Source: Pararge aegeria (taxonomy: Eukaryota > Arthropoda > Insecta > Lepidoptera > Nymphalidae). From it: a DNA stretch of 64,000 bases. The DNA lies in contig NC_053200.1 in NCBI RefSeq assembly GCF_905163445.1, forward strand, positions 11,780,001 through 11,844,000, written 5' to 3'. The position numbers were made by a program, and so were the translations under genes. Below the pieces are notes generated by a model, which did no database searches, was not told the DNA's origin, and worked only from the letters and a program-made list of their open reading frames with translations. Shown piece after piece: positions 32,941-43,874 of the stretch (position 1 is the first letter of the stretch; each line of letters begins with the position of its first letter).

Positions 32941-33410
32941 TTACTCATTTTCAGCCTGGAGAACATAAATTGGTGTTGTACATTAAATGGCCGCGACTTC
33001 TTGATATAAAAGTTTTGGCCTTTTCTTCTTATTTATGTTTTTGCGTTGTAGTTGTTCTCTCACGAAATGCAGGGCAGGGGAAACTTGATTAATTCGAAGG
33101 GTATTAAACCTACCGACGAATGTCAAATCCGTCCTTTCCCAAACAGGGTAATGGGTCAATGAGACTGGGGGAGATGAGATTAATGTCTTCTTCGCCCGAG
33201 GGTGAAGGGACAGAAATTGCTGGAATTCCGTATGTACGAAGCTTATCCGTCCCGTAAATAAACGATATTTTTAATTACGTTTGCACAGTTGTTTGCTACT
33301 AGTTCTGCCGGCGGTTTATTATTGTGTGCTTCTGTTCGCCGCTGTCTCATTCATGTCATAAATGCTAAAGTTGCTGCGTGAAAAGAGGACAAACCAATAG
33401 AATTACTTTC
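32941..33410. other. No gene recognised
   Basis: Slightly less AT-rich, with no long frame or repeat match. Confidence 0.4.
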
Positions 33411-33830
33411 TCATCATCATCATCATCACTTCAACCGAGTGAAGTCTACTGCTGGACATTGGGCTTATGTAGGGAGTTTCATAACCCACGGGCCGCTTGT
33501 TTCCAGCGGCTCCCAGCGACTCGTTTGATGTCGTTTGTCCAACTCGTTGGGGACTCGCCCAATCTGCGTTTACCTCCACGGGGTCACAATTACAGCACCT
33601 CGGGGCCCCAATGTCCATCGGTTCTCCGAGCTATATTTCCCGCCCATTGCCACGTCAGCATTGTCACTCGTTGAGCTATGTGGGTGACTCTAGTTCTTCT
33701 ACAGATCACCTCATTTCTGTTTTGTTCACGAGAGATTCTCTTAACATAGCTCCGTGGCTCACTGAGTGACTCTAAGCCTGCTCATAGTACACGAACACGT
33801 TGCAGATGCGTTAGTCATCACCATTACTTC
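33411..33830 (-). pseudogene. RTE-type LINE 3' end, reverse orientation (family D)
   Basis: A (TCA)n tail at 33411-33428 is followed by GTGAAGTCTACTGCTGGACA, TATGTAGGGAGTTTCATAAC, GCGGCTCCCAGCGACTCGTT, CCATCGGTTCTCCGAGCTAT and GAGATTCTCTTAACATAGCT. On the minus strand these are the RTE pol C-terminal blocks. The forward and reverse open frames overlapping here (33378-33769) are by-products. The 5' end is truncated. Confidence 0.7.
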
Positions 33831-34234
33831 CATATATTACTTCAAACTGACTTAACTGATTACTTCAAAATTCTGGACAATGCTGATAATATGTCTGTCT
33901 TGGCCGCTTAACACGCCGCAACTATTGGATGAGTTCAAATAAAACTTACATACATAGGACATTATACTTTCAATCTCAAAAACTAGAGGGGATTAGAGAA
34001 TAATTTGACGATTTTAAACCATAGCTGATTAAATATGAACAAATTTTAGTAATTTTTCTTGCATTGAAAAGGTTGTAACTACTACCAATTTACTTTTGCC
34101 TTCACTCAGTCGATCATGTTGCTTTTTTTCCTAGTTTGTTTGTATTTTAGAATATTTGGATTTCAGTACGACTAAAAAAAATGTTTTAGATACTTAGCAG
34201 ATTTATTGAGGTTGTATATGTGATGCAATAAATT
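33831..34234. other. No gene recognised
   Basis: AT-rich, nothing supported. Confidence 0.45.
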
Positions 34235-34277
34235 GCTTCTCTTAGATTACACGGATGAAACCGACGGGTAAAGCTAG
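34235..34277 (+). mobile_element. Helitron-like (family J) 3' end fragment
   Basis: ATGAAACCGACGGGTAAAGCTAG followed by T resembles the family 3' end. Only the last ~40 bases are recognisable. Confidence 0.35.
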
Positions 34278-34312
34278 TCTTACTAAGATAAATGTAAAAG
34301 TTTTTATGTATA

Positions 34313-34355
34313 AAATGCATTGTGGCGTGTGTAGAACACACGCCACAATGCATTA
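34313..34355. repeat. Perfect 19-bp hairpin with a 3-base loop
   Basis: 34314-34332 pairs exactly with 34336-34354 (AATGCATTGTGGCGTGTGT arm), loop AGA. The outer neighbours at 34313 and 34355 do not pair. Confidence 0.85.
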
Positions 34356-34574
34356 AGGAGAAACGAATATTGAAGTTTAACGATTTAGTTGAAACCTAAA
34401 TTATTACAATAAAGTTAGTAAATAGCTCCCACAGTATTAACTATACCACAATCCATGTATGTGTATCCATGTATATGATCTCCAAGTGTCTCAGATGTAC
34501 CTAACCTTTTTTTCTTTTACTACTACACACTAGATCCCATTCTGAAGTCCACACCGTCACAAGACGCAAGCAAA

Positions 34575-34650
34575 AGATAATATTATAAATGCGAAAATGT
34601 GTTTTTTGTATGTATTGTGTATTTGTGTTTGTTTGTTACTGGGACCTTTC
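34575..34650 (+). mobile_element. Helitron-like (family J) 5' fragment
   Basis: GATAATATTATAAATGCGAAAATG followed by TTTGTTTGTTACTGGGACC matches the family 5' region; the first bases and the rest of the element are lost. Confidence 0.35.
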
Positions 34651-36837
34651 GAAGAATATAGTATCTTCGGTATGTAAACAAGGTTTTTCGTGCCGTGATC
34701 AGGAATTTGCAACATGCGATATTCGTTTATAAGATACACGCATAAATTAATCATGGGAAAATATTTCATTAAATACCGGGAGGAATGGAACAGGAAATAT
34801 CGCTTCACACGAAATTGAATTATGTTATTCAACTGTCATTACCAAGCGATTCATGCAAATTATTCAGTACACTTAGTGCAAGTTAGCACATCTCGACAAC
34901 GTTGATGGTAATCGTAAGTACGGATAAATTAATGCCAATGTCAGCCTAATGCTTTTAAAGCATTTATTTCAATAATGCACAATTACCGTTCCATGTGCCA
35001 TAAAGTACCGTTGAAAGATTATATAACTGAGGAAATGACCACTACCATGTTGCAATTATTTACTTTGCAACACAATTGCGAAGTAGTTGAGTTCGCCACA
35101 TAACTGCATGCACTTTGTCTCTATAAAGTGACTTTGCAATCATGGAGTCAACATTTCCTGAGGATGCTCTATGACCAAAGTGAAAAAGTTATTTAAGGAA
35201 CTGCGCTGCGTGTCGGTGGTGATAAATCGCGACCCCTGCTTAGTTGGTTTTTATCAAAGCCACTACAAGGCCAGCTTGTAAAGAAGATTTATTTTTTTTA
35301 TGTTGCCTATCTGTTTTTAAAGTAATATTTTTTTTTACATACACCCACCATTTTATACCGAGGCTAAAGAATAAAACTTACGAAAATCACCAATCGAGAT
35401 GTCCAAGCTCATACTAAGGGTGAGCGTGAAACTGAATTCATAACGTCAGAGCAACACTTATGTGACGACCGTCAGTCGTTAGTCATGTGCAAGTGCATGC
35501 AACGAGTGGACTTGCTGTATGCAAGCAAACATATTTAGTATGGTTATGTGTATTTGATAATACTCGTTTACACCAATCGAGTTGCTGGCGCTAGTAACTT
35601 GTTATGTCTCGCAGATAAAATTAGCTTGTTATGCGAATAAGTATGTGTACTCGTACTTCCAAATGTGACAGATCAATTTTTTATGCACATCTATGACATT
35701 GGTATCAAATAAAAGGGTTGGTTGCGCGGAATATAAAAAAACGATTATTTTTTTACATTCAGACGCCATCAGAGTATACAATAACTATGGCTTATCAATA
35801 TTAATTACTAAGCCTTGTATTATTATATTACTATTGTTATTTTAGATAATTTCATTATTACTTTTGTTTTCCTGAACTTCGTCCAGATTTCCTTTCTTTT
35901 ATTCCTCAAGAAAAGTCAAGTTTTATGAGGTAAAAAAGTATCTTTCGCCTTCTCCAGAGTACCATTCATAAAACCTATCCTAGTATCCTTGCAAATTGGT
36001 ATCGAAATCTGATCAGTAATGTATGAGTGAAAAGGTAACAGACAAACTGAGCTACTCTCCAATTTGTATTTTAAGTACAAATTGGACTGAATGCGTCAAA
36101 TTAAAAAGTTTTTTATTTTATTATCTTTATTTATATTTCGCACTTTTATCCAACATGGATTAAGTTAATTAACAAATCTTTGAAGTTTATTAAAATAATA
36201 CTATAAAAGGAACACGACACATACAAAATTTTATCGCAAAAAAAAATTGCACACGCTATTCATTTATTCAGTGCCGAATATAAAGTAAAACTAACTATGA
36301 CAAAGTAAGAAATGAATCCTTCCAGAAGCCCCCGATTGTGAGAATAATTAAAATAAGAGAAAGCTACATGAAGATATAAGGGTATGTATGTGAAGCCACA
36401 TCTATTATGTTAGCTAGGATGGTCGATTAACCGCACAGTAAGGCCGTGGTCTCACGGGGCATTAGTTTGAGGTTAGCAGTACGGCACCCGATACAATCGA
36501 ACACAGAACATTAAACAGGTATAACCCGCACCATTAAAGAAAAGATTTACAAATTGCGGTTGATATCGAGCTATCTCATTTACATGTATGCGCATCTCTA
36601 TTGCGCGAATGAGATTTTATGTATAATATATATTTTTTTTTATTTATTTATAATATTTAGGTACATCTTTAAGTAAAGTAAATTTAATTTAATTATTATT
36701 TATATTGGTGAGTATGTAATAAATGTATGTAATGGTGCAATTTAAAATCTACTGTCCCTGATTTAGGTAAAAACCTGTATAACAGTGCTCTCCTTAGATT
36801 GTTGACTCGATGATGGTATGATTGTGGATGAGGTTTC
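34651..36837. other. No gene recognised
   Basis: AT-rich unique sequence with stops in all frames. A 10-bp inverted repeat (CCAATTTGTA / TACAAATTGG) lies at 36059-36085. A family I-like word (TTGGTATCAAATAAAAGGGTT) at about 35699 is too short to call. Confidence 0.4.
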
Positions 36838-37010
36838 TCGACGACCTCCGTGGTGCAACAGTGAGTGCTGTGCTGTTAAGTTTGAGTTCCCGTGTTCGCA
36901 GGGCAGGAATTTGGGAACTCAAGTTATTTTTCTCTGGTCTGCTCTATTAAGAGGCTTCGGCCGAAGCTAGTTATCACCCTACTGACAAAGACGCGAGACT
37001 AGATTGTAGT
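36838..37010 (+). mobile_element. Family C SINE, 5' part
   Basis: CGACGACCTCCGTGGTGCAA..GAGTTCCCGTGTTCGCAGGG is the tRNA-like head. TTTTTCTCTGGTCTGCTC, CTAGTTATCACCCTACTGAC and AAAGACGCGAGAC follow in the same order as the reverse of 19610-19922. Confidence 0.55.
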
Positions 37011-37158
37011 CAAGAGCTATCTTGTAGCTGATAAACAAAAAAAAGCCACTCTCGGTGTGAGTATTTCCTATGTTGCCGTAATTTGACAAGTGTATCAGTA
37101 AATGTTGTCCCCGGTGAGTGGATGATATTATCAGGGGATGTATTATTGTCTCCTGCAT

Positions 37159-37410
37159 ATGCTAGTTGGCTCAGTGTGCAGCGACCCTGTTTACTGTGTC
37201 AAAGGCCGTGGGTTCGATTGCCACAACTGAAAAATGTTTGTGTGACGAGCATGAATGTTTTTCAATGTCTGGATGTTTATCTGTATATTATAAGTATTGA
37301 GTGTATTTTATTCATAAAAATATTCATCAGCTATCTTAGTACTCATAACACAAGCTACGCTTACTTCGGGGCTAGATGGCGACGTGTGTATTTTCATGGT
37401 ATATTTATTG
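37159..37410 (+). mobile_element. Family A SINE, near full length
   Basis: Head GCTAGTTGGCTCAGTGTGCA..GTGGGTTCGATTGCCACAAC, body TGTGACGAGCATGAATG and GTCTGGATGTTTATCTGTAT, then ATAACACAAGCTACGCTTAC, TTCGGGGCTAGATGGCGACG and tail TATATTTATTGATTTTAT. The 112-codon plus-strand frame over it (37083-37421) is read-through of the SINE and not a gene. Confidence 0.75.
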
Positions 37411-37839
37411 ATTTTATATAATTCCATAGGGATTAAAAAACCCAAAATAGTAATATAATTCACCTAATTATAACTTGTGTTCATTATGCTTAATCCGTAA
37501 GTCATGGAACATCACTCGCCACTTTATACAAATAATGAACATAATAAAGCGGAACTATGGTAATTTCGCTGCTGTGGAACCAAATTACATATTTTGCTTA
37601 ATTAATGAATTTGGAATGGATACTGACAAATGAAGATGCAATTTTATTTAAAAAATCTTTGAATAATATGAAAAAAGTTTTAAATAAAACAATAGGACAT
37701 TCTTAAAATGATACGTCTTGCCATTTAATTTTGAATTTCGACTTTGATTTTTTAGGTCCACCAACGCACATCCGAACATGTATTTAGTAGTAGTATAGGT
37801 TTTTGTGCCCACTCACTCACCTATTCCCACTCATATTTC
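37411..37839. other. No gene recognised
   Basis: AT-rich, no supported content. Confidence 0.45.
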
Positions 37840-38042
37840 TGCCGCTAAGCAGAATTGTTGCAATGCTGTGTTCCGGTCTGCGGTTGCGGGTGTAATTACA
37901 GGCACATGAGGCTAAAACCTACGCCTCAAATTGATGTTCACAGGACAACATGTTAGAGAACATGCTCCTTGTATGCCCTGTGAAGTGTTGTTCTGATCAT
38001 AGGTGATGGTTTTCCACTTACTTAATTACTTACAAAAAACAT
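37840..38042 (+). repeat. Family H repeat
   Basis: GCAATGCTGTGTTCCGGTCT, GGTTGCGGGTGTAATTACAG and CCCTGTGAAGTGTTG, ending in a short A-run. Matches 10650-10890 and, reversed, 38758-38900. Confidence 0.55.
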
Positions 38043-38080
38043 TCGAAAAGCATGGAGCTCTAGCTTTTTTCATCATAATA

Positions 38081-38290
38081 ATTAACCCGTAACTATAGGG
38101 TCTAATGATCTCTGATCTCTCCCATATTGAGAATGGTTTAGCCCATTATACACCTCGCTGGCCAAATGCGGATTAGTACACTTTAAACGCATTTGAGAAC
38201 GTTATTCAAAACTCTCAAACATGCAAGTTTCCTCACCATGATTTCCTTCAGCATGTGATATTTAATTGCTTCAAATAAACGCAAACTATC
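38081..38290 (-). mobile_element. Family B SINE, diverged, reverse orientation
   Basis: ATTGAGAATGGTTTAGCCC, ACCTCGCTGGCCAAATGCGG, ATTAGTACACTTTAAACGC, TCAAACATGCAAGTTTCCTC and GATATTTAATTGCTTCAAAT keep B order. The head is not recognisable. Confidence 0.55.
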
Positions 38291-38394
38291 TCCATGAAAG
38301 AAACTGAGAAAACTAAGATAAAAACCGAACCGACAAACCGACGACTTTTAGCACGAAATCTAGGACTAGAATTGCATGCTTGACTGTTCGCACA

Positions 38395-38640
38395 CTTTGT
38401 GAACCACACAGACTGCTAGAGACAGAAAGGATAGGCTAAACAATTTCCAATTCAGCAAACGAAGACGTAGAAGGCCAATGACAACATGAAAGCGGTCTCA
38501 CAATGCGGAAATGAAGGCTTTTAACTTGTCTTGAAACACGTCTTAAATCTGCCGCTTGGGATAGGTATCGATGGAAAAAAGTAGTCCCGGCTCTATGCAC
38601 CACCAAATGTTAGAGGACGCAAAGAAGAAAAGAAACTAAA
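38395..38640 (+). pseudogene. LINE pol C-terminal remnant
   Basis: Forward reading near 38455-38480 gives KRRRRRPMTT, and near 38526-38612 (different frame) TCLETRLKSAAWDRYRWKKV followed by VPALCTTKC and a stop. A basic RRxGRP-type block followed by a DRxRWKxxV block is characteristic of the extreme C-terminus of endonuclease/reverse transcriptase LINEs in insects. Two frames are needed, so at least one indel separates the blocks, and stops are present. The catalytic domains are absent. It is not related in sequence to the family D copies, so it is likely a second LINE lineage. Confidence 0.4.
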
Positions 38641-38757
38641 ACGCACAGATCACCGCAAAATTCGAAGTGCGTTTTCTTTTGTTGTAATTATTAATGGACC
38701 GGGTGACGGATTGATAGAGCAGAAGTGCAAAACCGACTCTAATAAACATAGCAACCC

Positions 38758-38900
38758 TTCGCAAGACATATAAGGAACACGTCCTACAACTTTCCACCCG
38801 GTGTCCATCAACCTACAGCATTCGTGTTATGTCGCTGTAATTACACCGGCAACCACGCCTTTTAGACCAGAATACAGCAATGCTGCTAAACACGCATGGC
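38758..38900 (-). repeat. Family H repeat, reverse orientation
   Basis: CAAGACATATAAGGAACACG, CTGTAATTACACCGGCAACC, ACGCCTTTTAGACCAGAATAC and GCAATGCTGCT are the reverse complement of family H. Confidence 0.55.
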
Positions 38901-39080
38901 TGTAGCAATATGTTTCTACTACAATGTAGTAGTACAAAAAACTCTACTACTGATCATGCCCGGGATCTAACTCGGTTACCAAAAGGGAAGCCGAAGTTTT
39001 ATCCATAAGGCATTCACCGTTCAATCTTCACTTCCGCTTTATTAGATGTAAATATTTATTGCAGAGTGTTTTCATATATT

Positions 39081-39372
39081 TTATAAATTTAAAATGCAAA
39101 TAAAAATTTTCGGAACTGACAGGATTATAACCTGCGACTCTCTGGCAATCGCGGCCTGAGCGCTTTAACCAATTAAGCTACGGCTCTTCTACCGTCGATA
39201 CGGAAATTGGTGTATGTCTTTTACATAAGTCTTGTAGCGAATTTAGCGCCATCTAGTAGGAAACATTGCAGTTTCGATCTTCTTTTTAAAAGGTCTATAT
39301 TACAATGAGACACGTTTCTTTTTTATAATTTATATTAGTGTTTTTACACTACACTTGGAGGAATTATCAATT
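39081..39372 (-). mobile_element. Family G element, unit 1 of a tandem pair
   Basis: On the minus strand: CAATGTTTCCTACTAGATGG, the tRNA-like GAGCCGTAGCTTAATTGGTT AAAGCG, GATTGCCAGAGAGTCGCAGG, then CCGAAAATTTTTATTTGC. Box A (TAGCTTAATTGG) is good, box B (GGTTATAATCC) is degenerate. An upstream block GATAATTCCTCCAAGTG joins it to unit 2. Confidence 0.65.
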
Positions 39373-39545
39373 TAATAAATTTAAAATGCATATAAACATT
39401 TTCGGAAACTACAGGTTTTCAACCTGCGAGTCTCTGACAATCGCAGCCTGAGCGCTTTAGCCAATTAAGCAACGGCTCTCCTACCATCGATGTTTCGTCA
39501 TGTCTTTGTATAGTCGTGACAGCGAATACTGCCATTGAAGACATG
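39373..39545 (-). mobile_element. Family G element, unit 2 of a tandem pair
   Basis: It repeats the tRNA-like segment (GAGCCGTTGCTTAATTGGCT ... GCGATTGTCAGAGACTCGC) and the CCGAAAATGTTTATATGCAT block of unit 1 in the same orientation. The two tRNA-like segments are about 290 bases apart. Confidence 0.65.
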
Positions 39546-41659
39546 TATTTAAACTTCACTAACCGCTATCTTTCGGGGAGTTTGAACTTCGCAGATAACA
39601 AATCTACACCAACAGGGACACTAGATCCGCCGACCCATTGCAAATTCACCACATAATCAGATACAATTTGTTTTCACACAAAGAGATTGATTCAGAGAGC
39701 AGAGACGACATTGAAAATATTTTCGTATCGCAGATTTGTCTATAGGTTTTGTTGCTGAATACTACACTATTTCCTAATGTTTTTAAGGTTTATAGGGAGG
39801 TTATTGAAGGCACCGACTACTTTACCTATTTTTTTTAAATTTTTGCTTACTTACAAAAAGATAGGTATATCGTAATTTTGCTGTACTACTTTTTCCAATT
39901 CTCTTATTTTAACCTATTCAAAAACCCGAATGACAATTATTGCAATGCATTGCAATATGTGTCGTAACAAAGTTTTAGCGAAATGCTTTGTGGCTGAACA
40001 CAACATTACAACCACAAAGAAACTCGTAAGGTAAATTGTTCACACTAAATTCGAAATTTGAATTTAATATGCAGAAACATCTTGCTCTGCACGGCAATGG
40101 GCTAAGATCATAAACGTAGCAAGATTGACTACCCGTTGTAAAGTTTATGATTATTGCCTTCTTTTACAACGACGCAAACTTCGCAAACGTCGCATTGCGA
40201 GACATATGATGCATATCTTCCGCAGAGGCATTATATTATTGTTCTTTTTTATTTTATACACATGTAAGAGATGTTACAGTTCGCCAATTGGTCTCTTCAG
40301 GCTATATTTATAAGACAACAATTAAAAAAAAGCTTAAATATAACACATCTTAAAAAAACAATTTAAACATGTAAATTACTTTTTTTTAACATTAATTAGA
40401 TTTGCTCTGAATACTTATGTCTCACTAGTATGTGAAGAAGTAAGTCAATCTATTAGAATCCCACTGCTGGGCATCTTCACTTATAGGGATATAGAGCTCG
40501 GTCCCTCAACTTTGCTCCAATACCGGTGAGCGGGCCTAAGTTATGAACTCCGATTCTTAGATACCAAATAAAGTTATATCTTCTTCTTCTATAGGTGCCT
40601 CTCCAACTAGTCTATCGGTTGTCAGTTTTTATATAAACTGACCGTCTTCGCTTTGTCTCTTGCGAGGCTAAACAGCTAGGTTGCACTCTCGTTCCTATAT
40701 CACTTCCTGATGTTGCGCAACCAAGATTTCCTCTAGCGACAGTTGCGCCTCTTCCCGGCAACTTTGCGCATCATTATCCTTTGCAGAAGCCCGTATCTGT
40801 CATGCCTAAGCACATGTTCTAGATAAACAACTTTTTTCTTTTTTATATTCATTCGCAGTTAGTTCGCGCTGCCAACTAAACGTTATTGGTAACCTTTTAA
40901 GTTCAACAGATTTTTAGTATGCGTCGATAGGCCCACATCTCGAATGCTTCTATATGTTTCCTAAGATTCCTTTATCATCCAGCTTTTGCATCTGAAATAT
41001 CGGCCATACGTAACAATGTACAAGGAGTTTACGTGATACAGTGTTAAGGTGGCATTTTATCAGGCTAGTGATAAAGACTGTATTTAAAATGCTTTAAGAG
41101 GCTCGGAGGAAGGGTAAAGACCATCTTAAATAGTGCAAAGTTATTAACCTATCCTGTTATGGACTTAAGTCCTTTTTATTTTAGGAGACTAATAACGTTG
41201 TTGCAACAACACCATTGTCCTTAAAACAATTATTCAATTATAACTCTAGCGAGAAAATCAAAAGAAGCTGTACGGTCTCGTTTGCTTGATTTGAATGTGT
41301 GGCTTTGTCCAATCTGTTACATTTTAATTTATACGAGTATCTTCGTTTCTTGAATAAAATATTCAGTCTCCAGTAGTACAGTAGAAATATATTTTATTCC
41401 ACCGACGCGACTAGATCCTTCTTACTTTGATTGCTTAGCGAATAAATTTTCCAAATAGTACTTGAAATAGTAACAGCAATAGAAATCCTTTTATACGTCC
41501 TACACTGTATCAGATCTTGGCGAATGGAAATACAAGTATAGAGATTTGAAAGCAATAGTGATCACATATCATATTGGTAAGTTGTCCTTTATTTGTGGTA
41601 TTGTTTATTTATTTTATTTAAATAGATTTCCTTGGCTTCTCCCCCATGTACTTTTACTC
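39546..41659. other. No gene recognised
   Basis: AT-rich. The 62-codon plus frame at 40125-40313 includes a basic LLLQRRKLRKRRIARHMM stretch that faintly recalls PIF/Harbinger transposase N-termini, but nothing around it supports that. A less AT-rich patch at 40590-40800 has no match elsewhere. Confidence 0.35.
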
Positions 41660-41960
41660 TTTTTTTGACTGCTGTCTCACCTGGTGGTAAGGGATTATGC
41701 AGTCTAAGATAGCAGTCTGCTAACCCATTATATAGCCTATTTAATTTGGCAGTTATATTAAATCCACACCAATGATAATCGGTTTCTCGCATTTTGTCGG
41801 TAGGAATTTCGTATCGTTTACCCACTGGGCAAGAACAAAGAGAAAATTAAGAAATTATAAATTCCCAAATTATCCCCCCTATCGGTTATCGTACTTAGGG
41901 CCTTTCACTTATATACCTGAGACCACAACGCTGTTCACCACTATGCCAGATACGACAACA
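41660..41960 (-). mobile_element. Family C SINE, diverged, reverse orientation
   Basis: CTCACCTGGTGGTAAGGGATTATGCAGTCTAAGAT in pieces (GGTGGTAAGGGATTATGCAG, CTGCTAACCCATTATATAGC), TTTTGTCGGTAGGAATTTCG and AAGAAATTATAAATTCCC follow C order. The head at right is badly decayed. Confidence 0.5.
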
Positions 41961-43219
41961 GCGAAACTTTTGCTTTAAGATGGATGCCATTTTAGTCTGC
42001 ACTACCAATATCATTGCCCTGTTCAGGATTTGCAAGAGGTATATAAGTTTTCAAGGAAATACTCGGATAGCGCAAGGAAATCTCCCGAAATGCTTGCTCA
42101 GATCTTGGCAATTTCAGCGTACAATCTCAAATGTGATCTCATATGTCAGCGATAATATTTCTTCGTGATAATATCACGCTTTCTACGTTGATGCCAGAAT
42201 TTACGACGTCTGTTTAAACGAGTATTTGATAATTATAATTAAACAATATATTATGTAGGTACTTATTTAAAAGAGTGTACATATATTGTATGTACTTATT
42301 TACAAGTACATTTATTATAGGGTTATAGTATGAATAGGTTGGACACCGGTAATTTTGTAACTCTGGGCTAAAACTTTAGGTATTCTAAACAAAAACCCAT
42401 CAACAAGTTCTCAGTCCGACCCGGATATTAAACCTAGGAAAGATCTAGTAATCGTTAGTTGAACATGTTAACCACTAAACAAACGAGATAATTCACAACC
42501 TGTAGGTTTACTCAGAGCATGAGCTGTGACTATGACACTCATGTCTTCGAACTAAATCGTAGGTTATATATATTTTTTAAATATTCGATAGCTGTATCAC
42601 TAAAATCTGTTACACACTGGACTACTAGTAAATAACAGATCAAACATAACAACTTAAATTTTATCCCCATTTCGAAATTCGAAAAAAAAATCTGATTCTA
42701 GCAGGATTCTCCAGAAGCATTTTGGATTTCGAATGTGGTTGTGACTCTACTACATTTGAAGCATTTCAACATATGATTTGTTTCTGCAAATAACAATATA
42801 GTATTTTTCGTCGTTCTAATTTCAGTTCTTGGGCACTCGTATTGCTTGCAGCGTCACACTTACAGAGCTAAAGTCCATTAATTTGAGAGAAAAGCAAAGT
42901 GACTGTAGCTGGTCCGGGGATAACTGAGGTCTAGAGTCTAAAGTGCAAATAAGATATTATGAAGGCCGATAGACAATAATGCTGAGGAAAATAATATATT
43001 TAAAACAAATCTTATTAAACTGCTGATTTCTCTTGAGATACATGAACTTACTTTCGAAACTCGACAGTATTGGTGAACAATATTGCGACGATAGCTATCT
43101 TAGCGTCCGACATAAATCTTTGCGACACTGAAAAAAGCCTTTGTGTTAACCCGACAACCCTCCAAATAGATATAAATAGCTCACGTTTTTTATTTTCTTT
43201 TGGCAATCAAACATTCTCA
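41961..43219. other. No gene recognised
   Basis: AT-rich, scattered stops. Nothing supported. Confidence 0.45.
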
Positions 43220-43360
43220 ACGTATTTTACTTGAAAACTTTTTTAGGCACGCTGAGCCCTTTTTGGGTGAACAAAAGTCATGGAACTCGCGTCATCCTTA
43301 CGGAACGCTTTCATTACGCTATGACACTGGGTGTCATGGCGGAATGAAAGCGTTTTTACA
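43220..43360 (+). repeat. Family L repeat with terminal foldback
   Basis: TTTTTAGGCACGCTGAGCCC, GTGAACAAAAGTCATGGAAC and TCGCGTCATCCTTACGGAAC match 436-520. At its right, 43304-43327 pairs with 43331-43354 (two mismatches in 24, 3-base loop). Confidence 0.6.
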
Positions 43361-43516
43361 GGAAATATTACTTTTACTAAAAATAATTTGCAATTTATAT
43401 CAACAAAAACTTTAATTTCTGCAAAAATAAAATATATCATGGATATAGTAGTTCCTACTGACCTACATAGGGCAGTTTTTCAAAATTAGTTATCATGTCT
43501 ATAGTCATCATGTCAT

Positions 43517-43699
43517 GATCATATCAACCGATAGTCGTCCACTGCTGGATCTTTTGTAGGGAGTTCCAAATTCCATGGTTTTGTGCCGCTTGGATCCAGC
43601 GGCTACCTGCGACGCGCTAAATGTCGTCTGTCCACCTCGTTGGGGGTGGACCTACGCTGTGGGTTACCAGTTCGGGGCTGCCATTCTAGCACCCCTGGA
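43517..43699 (-). pseudogene. RTE-type LINE 3' end fragment (family D)
   Basis: CATATCAACCGATAGTCGTC, CACTGCTGGATCTTTTGTAG, GGATCCAGCGGCTACCTGCG, CCACCTCGTTGGGGGTGGAC and CTGCCATTCTAGCACCCCTGG are the last ~180 bases of family D, reversed. It stops abruptly where a family B fragment begins. Confidence 0.65.
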
Positions 43700-43800
43700 A
43701 ACAAACAGGCATGCAGGTTTTCTCGCGATGTTTTTAAACCGCAAGTTATATTAAATTGCTTAAAATGCACGTAACTCCAAAAGTTAGTATGGTAGCGGAA
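43700..43800 (-). mobile_element. Family B SINE fragment joined to an RTE fragment
   Basis: CAGGCATGCAGGTTTTCTCG, CGATGTTTTTAAACCGCAAG and TGCACGTAACTCCAAAAGTT are the middle of family B, reversed. The direct junction with family D at 43699/43700 implies a deletion or recombination between two repeats. Confidence 0.55.
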
Positions 43801-43845
43801 GAAAATTTATACTAGAGACTTATCAATACTTATGCATTAAAACTA

Positions 43846-43874
43846 ACGTGGACAAAGTAGCCGGTAAAAGCTAG
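43846..43874 (+). mobile_element. Helitron-like (family J) 3' end fragment
   Basis: CTAACGTGGACAAAGTAGCCGG..AAAAGCTAG followed by T resembles the 3' end of the complete copy at 45313-45746. Confidence 0.35.

Noticed and set aside
33378..33769. Three overlapping open frames of 71-98 codons
   Set aside because: They lie over a reversed RTE 3' end and are incidental to it.
37083..37421. 112-codon plus-strand open frame as a gene
   Set aside because: It reads through a family A SINE at 37159-37410.
40125..40313. PIF/Harbinger transposase N-terminus
   Set aside because: Only a short basic stretch is suggestive. There is no DDE domain, terminal repeat or target duplication.
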